Assembly: GCA_027946365.1 (NCBI GenBank)
Contig: JAPEUQ010000005.1
Span: forward strand, 1,054,001-1,118,000
Origin: Kalmusia sp. IMI 367209
Taxonomy: Eukaryota > Ascomycota > Dothideomycetes > Pleosporales > Didymosphaeriaceae
DNA length: 64,000 bases
Direction of reading: 5' to 3'
Shown here piece by piece: positions 22,887 to 33,200 of this stretch. Every line of letters starts with the position of its first letter. Position 1 is the stretch's first letter. Under the pieces are notes generated by a model, which was given only the letters and a program-made list of their open reading frames with translations, had not been told where the DNA came from and did not search any database. A program made the translations under genes and the position numbers.

Positions 22887-23018
22887 TCACACATTCCTCA
22901 GCTGATTGTCCGCATCGCGCGGGCTCATTCCAACAGCAGCGTCCTCAGGTACGACTGGGATGGCAAGCACGGATAAGGCTATAGTAGCGAGGAGGACAAG
23001 GGGTGCTTTGAAAAGCAT
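22887..23018 (-). CDS. Possible small secreted peptide, 43 residues
   Basis: The frame from the Met at 23018 opens with a signal-peptide-like stretch (MLFKAPLVLLATIALSVLAIP), then a short acidic tail (VVPEDAAVGMSPRDADNQLR) and a stop. A 41-base GT-AG intron just before the stop would continue the frame for about 17 residues with one Cys. The longer in-frame start at 23147 would bury the signal, so I did not choose it. No family is recognised. The call rests only on the signal-like N-terminus and could be wrong. Confidence 0.3.
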   Translation of the reverse strand: MLFKAPLVLLATIALSVLAIPVVPEDAAVGMSPRDADNQLRNV

Positions 23019-23513
23019 GGTGAATGAGGTGTGTGCCCGAAAGAGAAATATTGAGACTGGATTGTAAGATGTCGCAAGATGGGTGTGAAATGGTGAAATA
23101 CTAGTAATACTTATAGTCTTTCTGAATGGGGGAAGGGTAAGGGGCATCTTGTCTTGAGAGATTTGTTCACGTTAGTGGCGTCGCATATTCGTGAGCTGAG
23201 CTCTATGCCCAGACTACCTGTACCCGTAGGAAGTATGCAAGTGAGATGACTATAGCCATATGAAAGCTAGATGTAAGACGGCAAGAAGTAGTGTATTAGA
23301 TAAGTGTCTTGGAATCATACGAGACGGGAAGGTAGGCTGCGAAAGGATTCCCTAGCTAAGCGGGGATGGCAAGAGAAGTGTCAGTCTCGTACGAGATATC
23401 TCTCTCAGACTTTATGATACGCATGAAATACACTAGCTGCGGCATAGGAAATCATGTATAATCATATTTTCAATGTTATTCGCACGTATTGGCAAAGCTA
23501 GCGCAGTGGTATC
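23019..23513. other. Intergenic region
   Basis: About 500 bases downstream of the NIPA gene. No gene, repeat or RNA recognised. Confidence 0.4.
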
Positions 23514-25416
23514 TTATGCTGGTTCATACTCCCTAGTCTCTTCCTCTCCATCTCTCCACTTCTTTCGCCACCATTTCAGTTTTAACCAATCTCCAAGCCC
23601 TTCCTGATTTCTCCTATCGCCAAAGCCCCAGGTGCCTCGCCTCGGAACCGAAGGGCTTGGTGTTGCATCGGTATCTGAGTGGGTCTCGTCTCCTGGATCC
23701 GGATGGTCCAGTAATGATGATGAGCTCTCGACAGGCCTCTTTCCCCGCGATACACTGCGGTCCCTGTGACTTCCCAAACCCATGCCGTCGAACCAGGATC
23801 GTCTTCTCATCTGGTTCAGCCATGTCCCGGAATTATTCTTCCGTCGTGCTGGTAGAGTTCCTGAACGCGGTCTTCGTTCCAGGTCTATAGAGCGTCTGAT
23901 TGGTGAAGGGGCGGCATCTCTATCATTCAACTCGTTCCAAATTTCGTTCGTCTCTTCGGAGATTGTCATTCTCCGCCTTCTCGCTGGTCTGCGAGCTGAA
24001 GGGCTTGCACTTGGACTGTGTGATTGCTTAGTACTTGATGATGGTCGTTTATCTCCTCGATGTGCTACTGTCACAGCGGGACCGGTTGGTGCTCGAGCGA
24101 GTAGTGGCGTTCGCTCGTCTATACTTTGTCGCTTCCGTTGCTCAGCAGCGGAACCGTGGAGGCCGGGTAATTGTTCCTCTAGATCGACTGGAGACTGAGG
24201 TTCTTCCTCGAGGATGCCGTTGACGAGGCCGATGCCAGGTGTCAGGGCGGTTTGTGGCATGGGTACATGGCCCTTGTGGCGTGCGGCAACTGGAGAGGAA
24301 GGTTCCTCATCATCTTCCTCCAAGCGCCAACTCAAACATACGACTCCACCCAATAGTATAACGGTTCCAAGTGCAAGCAAGCCTGCGTGTAAATTGGTCA
24401 ATCTGGCTGATTGATGGAAGTAGATCAAGCCATCTATTATGGCAATGATGTTGTAGACGCAGAAGACGAGAGGGTATAAAACGCTGGTACTGCATAGCTT
24501 CAAACCGCGATGCATGTAGTACAATTGCGTCAAAGCGAATGTGACGAGTCCAATAAGGATCATCCAGGACTCCCAGCGGTTGAATTGGTTATGGCGATCG
24601 ACGATAGTCCGAACCAAAAGCTCGACTGCGCTTTTGGCGATCAGAAGAGAGTGGGCAGAGAGAATACCGCTGACGCAGCCAAAAAAAATTCCGCGGACTA
24701 GTCTCAAACGCGGGGTTGGACGTGGATAGATGCGCTTCAGGAACCAGTTGGCGATGATCAGGGCTAGGACTATGAACAAGGTTCCAAACATCCACAACAG
24801 AAATTGCGAGCGTCCCAGGAGCCCTAGTAGTTGATCCAGGTTGTGAGAAGGTTCGCTGATGGCTCCAAATATCCCGATAAGGAGAGCACCGGATGCGACA
24901 AGAAGGGTACCAACTAAAGAGTATCGCGTAAAAGGTTCGCTGAGGACGACTGAGGCGCATATCGAATTGAATACGAGGCCGGACTATTTCAGGGTTAAAT
25001 TCGAGCTCGTATACGGTTACAAGGGGTCATACAGCTTGCAAAGTAGAGAGTACTGGGAGCGGCAGGGTGGTGATCTGGATGGTGCTTCCCACGATATTCG
25101 CCACAACGAACATCAGCATGCCCAACTACAGCAGTCAGCACAACCGTCCTAGTACACATGTAGTTGTTTCCTGACCTGCCACCTCCGGCGCTTGTAGGTG
25201 GGTCGGCGCTCATAGTCCTCCTTCTCTTCTTCGAGCAAATGCGACTTGCGCTGCAGGGTCAAGCCGATGCTCTGGATGCAAGTGGAGGTAAGGCCGACAA
25301 TGACTCCGATCTGTTCCACCGCGATCAGCCTTCTATGCGTCTGCAGTATGTTCTATCTATCGCGCAGTCGAGGGGGAGCTTACGGCGATGCTCGCGCCCG
25401 CGGAGAGCTCCACCAT
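23514..25416 (-). CDS. NIPA-type magnesium transporter (DUF803 family)
   Basis: Four exons on the minus strand (25416-25384, 25310-25176, 25125-25033, 24983-23514) give about 576 residues. The first exons give the family hallmark IGVIVGLTSTCIQSIGLTLQRK, then LGMLMFVVANIVGSTIQITTLPLPVLSTLQ, joined to SGLVFNSICASVVLSEPFTRYSLVGTLLVASGALLIG. Later membrane segments include LWMFGTLFIVLALIIANW, a segment after RLVRGIFFGCVSGILSAHSLLIAKS, and SVLYPLVFCVYNIIAIIDGLIYF, making about nine helices. The last 260 residues are a cytosolic, Arg/Ser/Pro-rich tail, probably disordered. NIPA proteins carry Mg2+ across endosomal or plasma membranes. Start at 25416 gives only eleven residues before the first intron, as in other fungal members. 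Confidence 0.88.
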
Positions 25417-25982
25417 GTTGGTTGCCGAAAACTGTGGTCGCACACGACTTTGCTGCTACCTGAAGCGCAAATGCATGCTGTGAATAGCGGCGGACGAGTG
25501 GCGTAGATGCGAGGCGGGCGAAGTATGCGAGGTATGCGTCCAGCGCAGCAACGTCTATCGGTGCGTCACCGTGATAGTCGGCGGCAGGCCACGAGACCGA
25601 GGATTGGGCGGCCGAGCGCGGACGGCAGGGATGCGCGGCGTGATGATGTCGGCTGAATAGACGGTGGTCGCGGTCGCGGCTGTGGTGCGCGTCGGTGTGT
25701 TGTCGAGAATGGTTATGTTGGCAGCGTTAAAACAACTGTCGTCAAGCTTCGAAGGGAGGTAGCGTGTTGGACATGCGTTTGGTAGCCGTGGCAGCTGGTC
25801 CCTGGTACTGCCCTGGTACTCCGCTAGCTCACACCGGCGTAATCGCGGGCGGCTTCGAGCTGTGGCTTGTGGCTTGACCTCACCTCTCCAAGCTCCAGTT
25901 CGACCACCACCAGGCCTCTGCCACCTGCACCACTGCGACCACTGCCAACCACTACCCCAGGCACTGCATCCGAACCGTCGCC
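25417..25982. promoter_or_regulatory. Shared promoter region of NIPA transporter and VMA4
   Basis: 566 bases between divergent start codons, GC-rich, with repeated CCACCTGCACCACTGCGACC-like sequence before 25983. Bidirectional use is inferred from layout only. Confidence 0.4.
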
Positions 25983-26799
25983 ATGTCGCAAATACACGCC
26001 CTGTCCGACGACCAGGTAGGATGACCTCGCGGGCACCTGTGCTGAAGAGCTCCCCGCCATACGTCAACAGCTGCTAATGCGTCACCATGCCAGGTCGCCG
26101 GCGAGTTGAGGAAGATGACGGCCTTCATCAAGCAGGAGGCCATGGAGAAGGCCAACGAGATTCGCCTCAAGGCTGACGAAGAGTTCGCAATCGAGAAATC
26201 CAAGCTCGTCCGCCAGGAAACCGCCTCCATCGACTCGTCCTACGAGAAGAAGTTTAAGCAGGCCAGCATGTCGCAGCAAATCACCCGCTCCACTGTTGCG
26301 AACAAGTCGCGAATAAGAATCCTCTCCGCCCGTCAGGAGCTGCTGGATGGTCTGTTCGAGGACGCTGGCAAGAAGCTGGCCGACGTGTCTAAGAACAAGG
26401 CTAAATACCAGGGCATATTGAAGAACTTGATACTCGAGGGCGCCTATGCGCTCAACGAGGATAAGGTTCAGGTCCAGGCGAGGAAGGCCGACTACGACAT
26501 TGTCAAAAAGGCTATCGAAGACGCGCAGTCAGAGTACAAGAAGAAGGTTAACAAGGACGTCGCCATTTCCATCGACGAAAGTGACCCATTGCCAGAGGGA
26601 TCGTGAGTCCATCAATCCAGTTACATGAATAGTGCTAATAGGAACTAGGTCTGGCGGTGTCATTATCTCTGGTACTGGCGGAAAGATTGACATCAATAAC
26701 ACTTTCGACGAGCGACTCAAGATCTTAGAGACCGACGCATTGCCCAGTATCAGGGTCACGCTCTTCGGCGAAAACCAAAATAGGAAGTTCCGTGACTGA
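25983..26799 (+). CDS. VMA4: V-type proton ATPase subunit E
   Basis: Three exons (25983-26015, 26094-26602, 26649-26799) give 230 residues, the normal length. The product starts MSQIHALSDDQ and continues VAGELRKMTAFIKQEAMEKANEIRLKADEEFAIEKSKLV, the long N-terminal helix of the peripheral stalk that pairs with subunit G. The globular C-terminal half has SRIRILSARQELLDGLFEDA, then SGGVIISGTGGKIDINNTFDERLKILE. Subunit E links the V1 catalytic head to the membrane sector of the vacuolar proton pump. The eleven-residue first exon is supported by the family N-terminus. Confidence 0.96.
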
Positions 26800-27465
26800 A
26801 TGATGGAGGCTTTGGGAGGATTGTCTGGTCATACAATTCCGAGTACTCGCTTATAAGCATACACCGGTGGCTTTAGGTCATGTTCTGCGACGATATCAGC
26901 GTTTTCAGCTTACGGCCACCATATCGCATCCATTTGCGGAAGGATATCAATTTCCGAAGCTACTTGTAGAATACTTGAGAGATTAGCGGGTGCAAATTGT
27001 ATACGTCAAGCTCTCATGTTCCCACATACGCTCTTGAAGTTTCGACTGATCCCAGTCCTAAAACACAGCCGATTCGTCTAACTTGACCCTCATTCACAGT
27101 TTAAAAGTCTGAACCCAAGGAGATATTGCGCACTAAGGTTGCGCCAGGATACGACGCCAGGGCACGGACCTGCGGCCTGCGAGCGGTTGCAGACAAAGCG
27201 AATCGCATTATAGTGATCCTCAGCTGTCGTCAAAAGGCCCAACCGTGATCGAACCGGGAAGATATGTGTAATTTGGCCATCACCACCCTTGTAAAACTAA
27301 AACACTAAAGTGTAGCGAGACTGTCAGCAGGTTGCATATGCAAGAGCTCCGTGACGCCATGTCCGCTAGCAGAGAAACCAACCCTAGTATTCAGATTGCC
27401 TTAAAGTATCGCACGTATTTCCCTCCATTTTTTCTTCTCGTACGTTTTCATACGACTAAATTGCA
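26800..27465. other. Intergenic region
   Basis: About 670 bases between VMA4 and the decayed reductase gene. Nothing recognisable. Confidence 0.45.
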
Positions 27466-28790
27466 ATGAGCTCCAACGCTTTCGCCCAACCACCCAAGCC
27501 CAAAACAGCCCTCGGCTGGCACCGAGTCCTCTCCCCCACCGTGAATTCCAAAGTCTCGATTCATGGGGTTTCCTGTTCGGCGAAAGCAAAAATGCTTTCT
27601 CACCCCTCGACACTTACCATTCTCTCGGGGGCAACTTCATTGACACCACTAACGTCTACAATTCTGAGGAGTTAGATGAACTTATCGGTGAATGGATGGA
27701 GAAGCGGGGCGTTCGAGGCCAAATGGTAATTGCGACGAAGTACGGTGCGGGCTATAAGGTGCATGACAGAGAGGGAGTGAAGCTTCAAAGTAATTACACG
27801 GGGCCAAGCGCAAAGAGCATGCATATCTCGGTGCGTGAGGGCTTGCGCAAATTAAGGACGGGCTATTTGAATGTGTTGTATATACACTGGTATATTTAGT
27901 ACCATCTCTTGTCAAGACGCCAACTAAGGTAGGACCCAGGTGGGATGTCTCCTGCTCAGTCGAGGAGGCAATGAAACACTTACATGCCCTCATCATGGCA
28001 AGGCAGATACTGTATCTTAGGATATCTGATACACCAGCGTGGTTCATCGTCAAAGCAAAGTCTTGTCAGTATATTTTCACAGATCTCCACTACACCAAAA
28101 TTTGTCACTAAATCTCATGCTCAGATGCTCGCCAGCATGGACTGACACCTTTTTCTGTCTATCAAGGCCGTTGAAATGCAGCTTTCCGTGACATGGAATC
28201 CGAGATCATACCCATGTGCGAAGATCAAGGCATGGCGATTGTATCTTGGGCGTCACTTGGAGGCGGCCATCTCCTGACGAAAGAGCAAAGACAGGAGAAG
28301 GGGAAAGATCCCAGGGCTCCCAAAGATGTCTACTATATTTGTACCGAGGACGACATCAAGGTGTGCAACATCCTTGAACACCTCGCGACCGTGAGGGAGG
28401 CTTCACTGCAGGATGTCGTACGTTCCATTCACACTCATATCTTTAGATTTGCTAGACTAATGTTTCGCGCAGGCGCTCACATACCTCTTCCATTAATCGA
28501 TCTAAGTCTTCCCTATCGTTGGCGTGCAGACTGTCGAACATGTGAAGCTGCTTCCTAATGCGATGCGCGTATTCCTTTCTAAGGAAGAGATCGACGAAAT
28601 ACAGGGTGCTATGCAGTTCAATCCTCTGTTCCCAGTGTCTTTCCTGTGGGCTGGTCAGAAGTACAACACTGGCCCTACTGCGGCAGATCAGACAAATTAT
28701 CAAATGGCAACTTGGGTCAATGAATTACTGAAACATGTTGTAAGTAGACCGACCTTACTCTTGGGCGATTACTCATTGATTATGTGAAGG
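27466..28790 (+). pseudogene. Decayed aryl-alcohol dehydrogenase (aldo-keto reductase family)
   Basis: The translated pieces follow the fungal AAD/norsolorinic acid reductase-like aldo-keto reductases from end to end. Examples are KTALGWHRVLSPT, then LGGNFIDTTNVYNSEE, WMEKRGVRGQMVIATKYG, LNVLYIHWWDVSCSVEEAM (across an intron at 27890-27939), HGLTPFSVYQGR, SEIIPMCEDQGMAIVSWASLGGG and VFPIVGVQTVEHVKLLP. The gene is broken. A frame change near 27565 removes the segment that should hold the first beta strand and part of the active site. TGA at 28172 stands where the family has Trp. TAA at 28494 and 28503 interrupt the block before VFPIVG. One intron donor near 28065 is also not intact. Most lesions are stops reachable by C:G to T:A change. 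Confidence 0.85.
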
Positions 28791-29742
28791 CATATACACC
28801 ACGGTCTTGAGTCCGGAGTTGTACCGATCGTGTCTGGTATTAGCGGTTGGTAATTCAAGACTGACTACACCAGTCAGTCTTCACCTCTCTATGAGGCAAT
28901 CAGATACAGGCGTTTCACTCAACATTCTCCAAGCATTCGAAATTCGCTCATGTAATAAATGCCTTGCATCATCTTTCATGTACCAAACAGCTTCAAGCCG
29001 ATGGATCGAAGGGCAGAAAGATTTGCCGACGGCTAGTTTCAGTGCAAATCACGATACGGAAAGACCGTAGAGTGGCCAGCCTTGGTATAAAAGAAGTGCG
29101 TCACACTTTCTCGAAAGGTCATTGTAGTAATGTAGCGCATGCCGTATCATTCCTATCTTCAAAGTGCTTACTTGGGACAAAGCTGCTTCAATCTATTTCA
29201 TTAAACTGTTTAAATTGTTCGAAAGGTTGTCCATCCGCCCTACACGAAGGCACCAGCCGAAAGCGGCAAAGCAATGCGGGCGAATCAAACGTTGCAAGCG
29301 TCACCAACCACAACCCACCACCTCCGCGTCATAACGTCCTCTCCATCACTCGTATGCACACCATGCGCTCCAAATGCCATTTCCGTCGTATCTACTAGGC
29401 TAATGCTTAGCAAGCCGCGAACCACGAAAGAACGAACCACTTAAGTGCCTTGTAACTTCTCAATTCAGTAATGGGTTCCCAAATGGCGTGGGATAGCGTT
29501 CTAGATTAGCGCGATCAGCTGGAGGTAGCCTGGGATGAGCGTGTGCGGAGCCGCTGGTTTGTGTGGATAAGATAGGTGATGGTGATTGCCCGCGGCAGAC
29601 GTGTTTCGTAAATAAGTCGTATAAAGCTGTTTGTCGGCATCGATTTCGACATCTAAACAATAAACTCTACCACTACACCTTGCATCAACGTGTCCACTCA
29701 CTACCAAGTCTTTTCCGATTGATATCACCTCGATAAACCAAT
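28791..29742. other. Intergenic region
   Basis: About 950 bases. No conserved frame seen; the open frame at 28964-29398 has no protein-like pattern that I recognise. Confidence 0.45.
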
Positions 29743-30160
29743 ATGGCTCCCGCGATGCAACATTACGCCTCTGCACAAAAGGACTTCAAACCCCCACTCA
29801 TCGCGAACGAAAATGCCTACCTCGGCGACGTCTTCTCCAGGTCTGCTCCACCCGTTTCCGCTCTTAGCTCGGCAACTTTGAGGCTTACGTCCACATAGCG
29901 ACAAAATCAACCCCGAGAAGCCCATATCATGCGGCTTCTACCGGCTTGAGAAAGGCACGCCACTTGAGTACACGTACAGTTACGATGAAATGAAGATCAT
30001 TGTCGAGGGGTCTTTCACAATCTCAGACGACACAGGCAAGAAGGTGGAGGCGAAACCCGGTGATGTATTCTTCTTCCCCAATGGTTCCAAGATTACGTTC
30101 TCGACGGACGATTATGGGTTGGCGTTTTTCACAGGGCAGAGGAAGGAGGGCCAATTGTGA
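29743..30160 (+). CDS. Small cupin protein, EutQ-like
   Basis: Two exons (29743-29840 and 29899-30160) give 119 residues. The second exon reads as a single cupin barrel: [67 protein letters not shown]. The [12 protein letters not shown] and [11 protein letters not shown] blocks match the first and second cupin motifs of EutQ-like proteins, in which His ligands are often replaced, as here. Bacterial EutQ acts in ethanolamine use, but fungal members stand alone and their role is not known. The position between a dead reductase and a GFA-domain gene gives no functional hint. Confidence 0.82.
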
Positions 30161-30450
30161 GGGATAAATGGTGGTGAATGAATGAATGAAAGATCATGAG
30201 CGATTTGAGTATCGAAGAACATGTCACCACACATAAGTTAGCGTTTTCCTAGAGCTTTCTCATCTCGTGGCTATGTACGCATACGCCGAAATTGAACGAC
30301 ATTCCAAAGAACATTGGCCTGATGACTCTGAATATTTAGCTCCTGAATATTGCGTCTAAGTATCAGTAGGTGATTTGCGGGGTGAGGTGTTCCCGAATTC
30401 CTGCTGAAACATAGAAGCTTCTGAAGAAGTTTTGTGAGATGATGCCCTCC

Positions 30451-30999
30451 TTACTCCTGCGCGACCTCATGATTCTTTTGCTCCGCAGCCCACTCTAGCA
30501 ATACCTTCCTTCTATCTAGACTCTCTTCACTCCATATCTCGTCTCTCTCGTAGAATTCACTAAAGACCCTACCCTTCTCTTCTTCCTTACTCAGATCGAC
30601 CCATTCCATCTTTGTGCTGGTAAAGATATGCGCATCTGGGCTAACCCTTCCCCTGCTCTCATCACTCAACGTTCCAGCTTTCACAAAAATCACTGTCTTG
30701 TTCCCACTATAATGCGCATATATGCCTGTCATGCACAGGTGACAACTGGCTACGAGATGTTTATCGCCGGTGGGGGAGCTTGATGACGGGACACCGACCA
30801 GCGTAGGCTTAGCGGTAGACGTGATACGGAAGTTGTACGCTTCAATCATGGAGTTGATGGCGAAAGCGGAGCCGGTCTCGCGCTGGCAGTAGGTGCAGTG
30901 ACAGCAGTGCGTGATCAGAGGTGCAGCGGTGAGGGTGTAGGTGATGGCTTTGCAGGTGCAGTGACCGCGCAAGGGCTCGAAATTTGGGTTCGTTGCCAT
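30451..30999 (-). CDS. GFA / CENP-V domain protein
   Basis: A single exon of 182 residues. Zinc-binding cysteines are laid out as in the glutathione-dependent formaldehyde-activating (GFA) fold: GHCTCKAITY (C14, C16), then HCCHCTYCQRETGSAFAINSMI (C33, C35, C38 region), and a second pair in SCHLCMTGIYAHY. The FVKAGTLSD block and the HIFTSTKMEWVDL block follow in the usual order. Fungal members are numerous and the true substrate is rarely known; some relatives act on S-hydroxymethylglutathione or bind chromatin. The last 40 residues are charged and helical. Confidence 0.87.
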   Translation of the reverse strand: MATNPNFEPLRGHCTCKAITYTLTAAPLITHCCHCTYCQRETGSAFAINSMIEAYNFRITSTAKPTLVGVPSSSSPTGDKHLVASCHLCMTGIYAHYSGNKTVIFVKAGTLSDESRGRVSPDAHIFTSTKMEWVDLSKEEEKGRVFSEFYERDEIWSEESLDRRKVLLEWAAEQKNHEVAQE

Positions 31000-31734
31000 T
31001 TTCTGTCAAGAAGAGAATGTCAGATTCCCATAGGCGGTCGCCACTCTGCGCGTTTCGCTCTTGGGGGTTAATAATAACTTCGAGTGCATAAAAGCCGTGC
31101 TGCGATGTGGGGGTCAAGTCTCTGCTGAAACACCGTAGATGGCTCAGGCTTCGTAAGAAGGCAGGCAGACTGCTTACAAGAGAAAAAAAACCCCCCCGGT
31201 TACACGCAACAAAGGTAGAGTAATGGGTAAAAGCAGGTGACTTAAGCACGAGAAAGCGAGTCGAAAGGCGTATCGCGACGGTAAATACGAATACGAAGGC
31301 GTCACGGGCGTATCGCCTTGCCCCAGATCTACATCACAGCCACAGCGGTGGCACAGTGGCGTAGGTGGTCTTGGCTTCTCCCCACCGCTGCAGGTGCATG
31401 AAACGGACGTTTGACCTTAATTAAACCGGATTCGCAACATCTATAGCACATCTTCATTTGATGACCGCACATCTTTCTTCGCTCTTGCGCAGGCCCTTCA
31501 CTTACACTCACCGCGACATGCAGGCAACCAACTTGGTCGCTTCCCTTTTGCGCTCCATTCCTTGATCACTCAACCATATCAATCACCTAAATCACATCAG
31601 ACCCGCGCCGCGCGTCGTGTAACTGGCTTGTTGGGCACAGCCTCGCTCTATCACGCCAACATTTCACCGAGTCCTCGGGCCCTTCTTCTCACTCAAACCT
31701 CCATTCCTGCCTGGGATTTGCACCTTGTTGCCCC
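31000..31734. other. Divergent promoter region with homopolymer tract
   Basis: About 735 bases between the GFA gene and the fibroin-3-like gene. An A-run joined to a C-run (8 A then 7 C) begins at about 31183. The last 200 bases before 31735 are pyrimidine-rich. No gene recognised. Confidence 0.5.
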
Positions 31735-33200
31735 ATGGCTACCTTACTTGTTATGCGCTCGCTGGTCGCGGCGCGCGACCCTCTCGCAGATGCTAAAGAT
31801 ACCCTTTCTTCATGGGACAAGTGCATGGCCAAAAACTACTGCAAGTCCGTAACTGTCACAAAGCCTGGTATGGCTCGGTCCGGTGGTTAACATTTGACAG
31901 ATGGCCCGTCATCGTCGCCATCATCGTTGGAGGCATCATCGTTCTCTCTACTGTGCTGTGCATAGCGCGTTGCGTATGCTGTGGTGCCGAGCTGGCCTGC
32001 TGCTGCTTCAAATGCTGCACATGCTGTTGTCCATCAGGAGGAAGATCGGGGCATAAGCGCGTACACACCCCTCCTCCTCGCCCGTACGACCCCTCGGCCT
32101 ATTCGTCCGCCCCACTAGCTGCTCCCATCGACTCGCGACCTGCGAACCAGCAGTACCGGTCGCATGCGGCTCCTACCTTCAATCCGGCGCCGCCATCTAC
32201 ACTGAACTCGACACCGACCGCTACGTTTAGTGCTGCACCGAAACCCGAGGCGCCAGCGTTCGCAAGATTCGACGCACACTCGAAACCAGCCAATGAAGAC
32301 GCCTTGCCAGCCATGCCCAGCTGGAAAGATGCAAAGAGCGTCCAGGTGGAGGAAGAGGTCATCCCCGAGAAGCGGGATGATGTAGAAATGGATAGGCTAG
32401 ATCATAACGGAAGCCTGACGGGGACGTCAATGGCAGCCGTAGCAGCTGGTGGCGCGGCACGGTCATCTCCTGGTCCGGGAAGGTCTCCAGTGCAGCGCAT
32501 TCAGACAGAACATGGTTATGGATATAACCAAGGCTATCATAATGATCCTTATGCGACCAACTCTCCTCGGCGCAGCCCTAACAATAGCCCTGGAGGCTAT
32601 GGCGGACCCTATGCGCAGCAGCAGGACGGTTACCGTACGCAACAGTCGTTATCCCCTGTGTACGGTGCTGGAGCCGGCTATGCGCAGGGTCAACAATTTG
32701 ATCGACGCTCGCCAGGGCCAGGCTATAATGGACCACCAGCTCGACGTTCACCGGGTCCAAGCTACGATCAACACGATCACTATGATCAACAGCAGCAGTA
32801 TGGACAATCAAACCCAGCGCGCACTCCGCCCCCATTGAACACAAACAACTATGGGTACAACAATGCCACGCAATACCAAGATCCCATGGATGTTTCACCT
32901 GTGACGCCCGGCAACGGCATGTATAACAATGGGTACGCTCCACCTGCGGCTCTGGCCCCCATAAGAAACCCATCTCCAGGATACGCTCCTTCAGGCTCAA
33001 CGAGATACGAACCTCCTGCTCCCTCTGCATCTCCTGCACCTGCGTATCCGGGGCAACAGACTTACGAGTCATCAGAACTCACTTCACAGCCGGCGCAGCA
33101 GCCATACCGAGCTTACACACCCGCGCAGTCTCAGACCCAGGGTCAGCAATACGCAGGCGTCTCCAGGAAGGCAGTAGAGGGTTCCTGGAAAGAGGTTTAG
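31735..33200 (+). CDS. Fibroin-3-related membrane protein
   Basis: Two exons (31735-31844 and 31901-33200) give 469 residues. The product has a short N-terminal part with WDKCMAKNYCKWPVI, then one membrane segment (about 39-60, IVAIIVGGIIVLSTVLCIA). A dense cysteine block follows at about 61-80 (RCVCCGAELACCCFKCC and TCCCPS), a likely palmitoylation site. The remaining 390 residues are low complexity, rich in Pro, Gly, Tyr, Gln and Ser, with repeated RRSPGP and GY.NDPY-like units, and end KAVEGSWKEV. This layout is that of fungal proteins annotated fibroin-3 related, whose role is unknown. The first donor, GTCCGT, is not the usual GTAAGT, but it fuses the reading frame exactly at the conserved Cys-Lys-Trp-Pro. 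Confidence 0.87.

Noticed and set aside
27890..27939. In-frame stop after HWYI in the reductase pseudogene as a lesion
   Set aside because: A normal 50-base GT-AG intron here restores the family sequence HWWD, so this stop is intronic and not a lesion.
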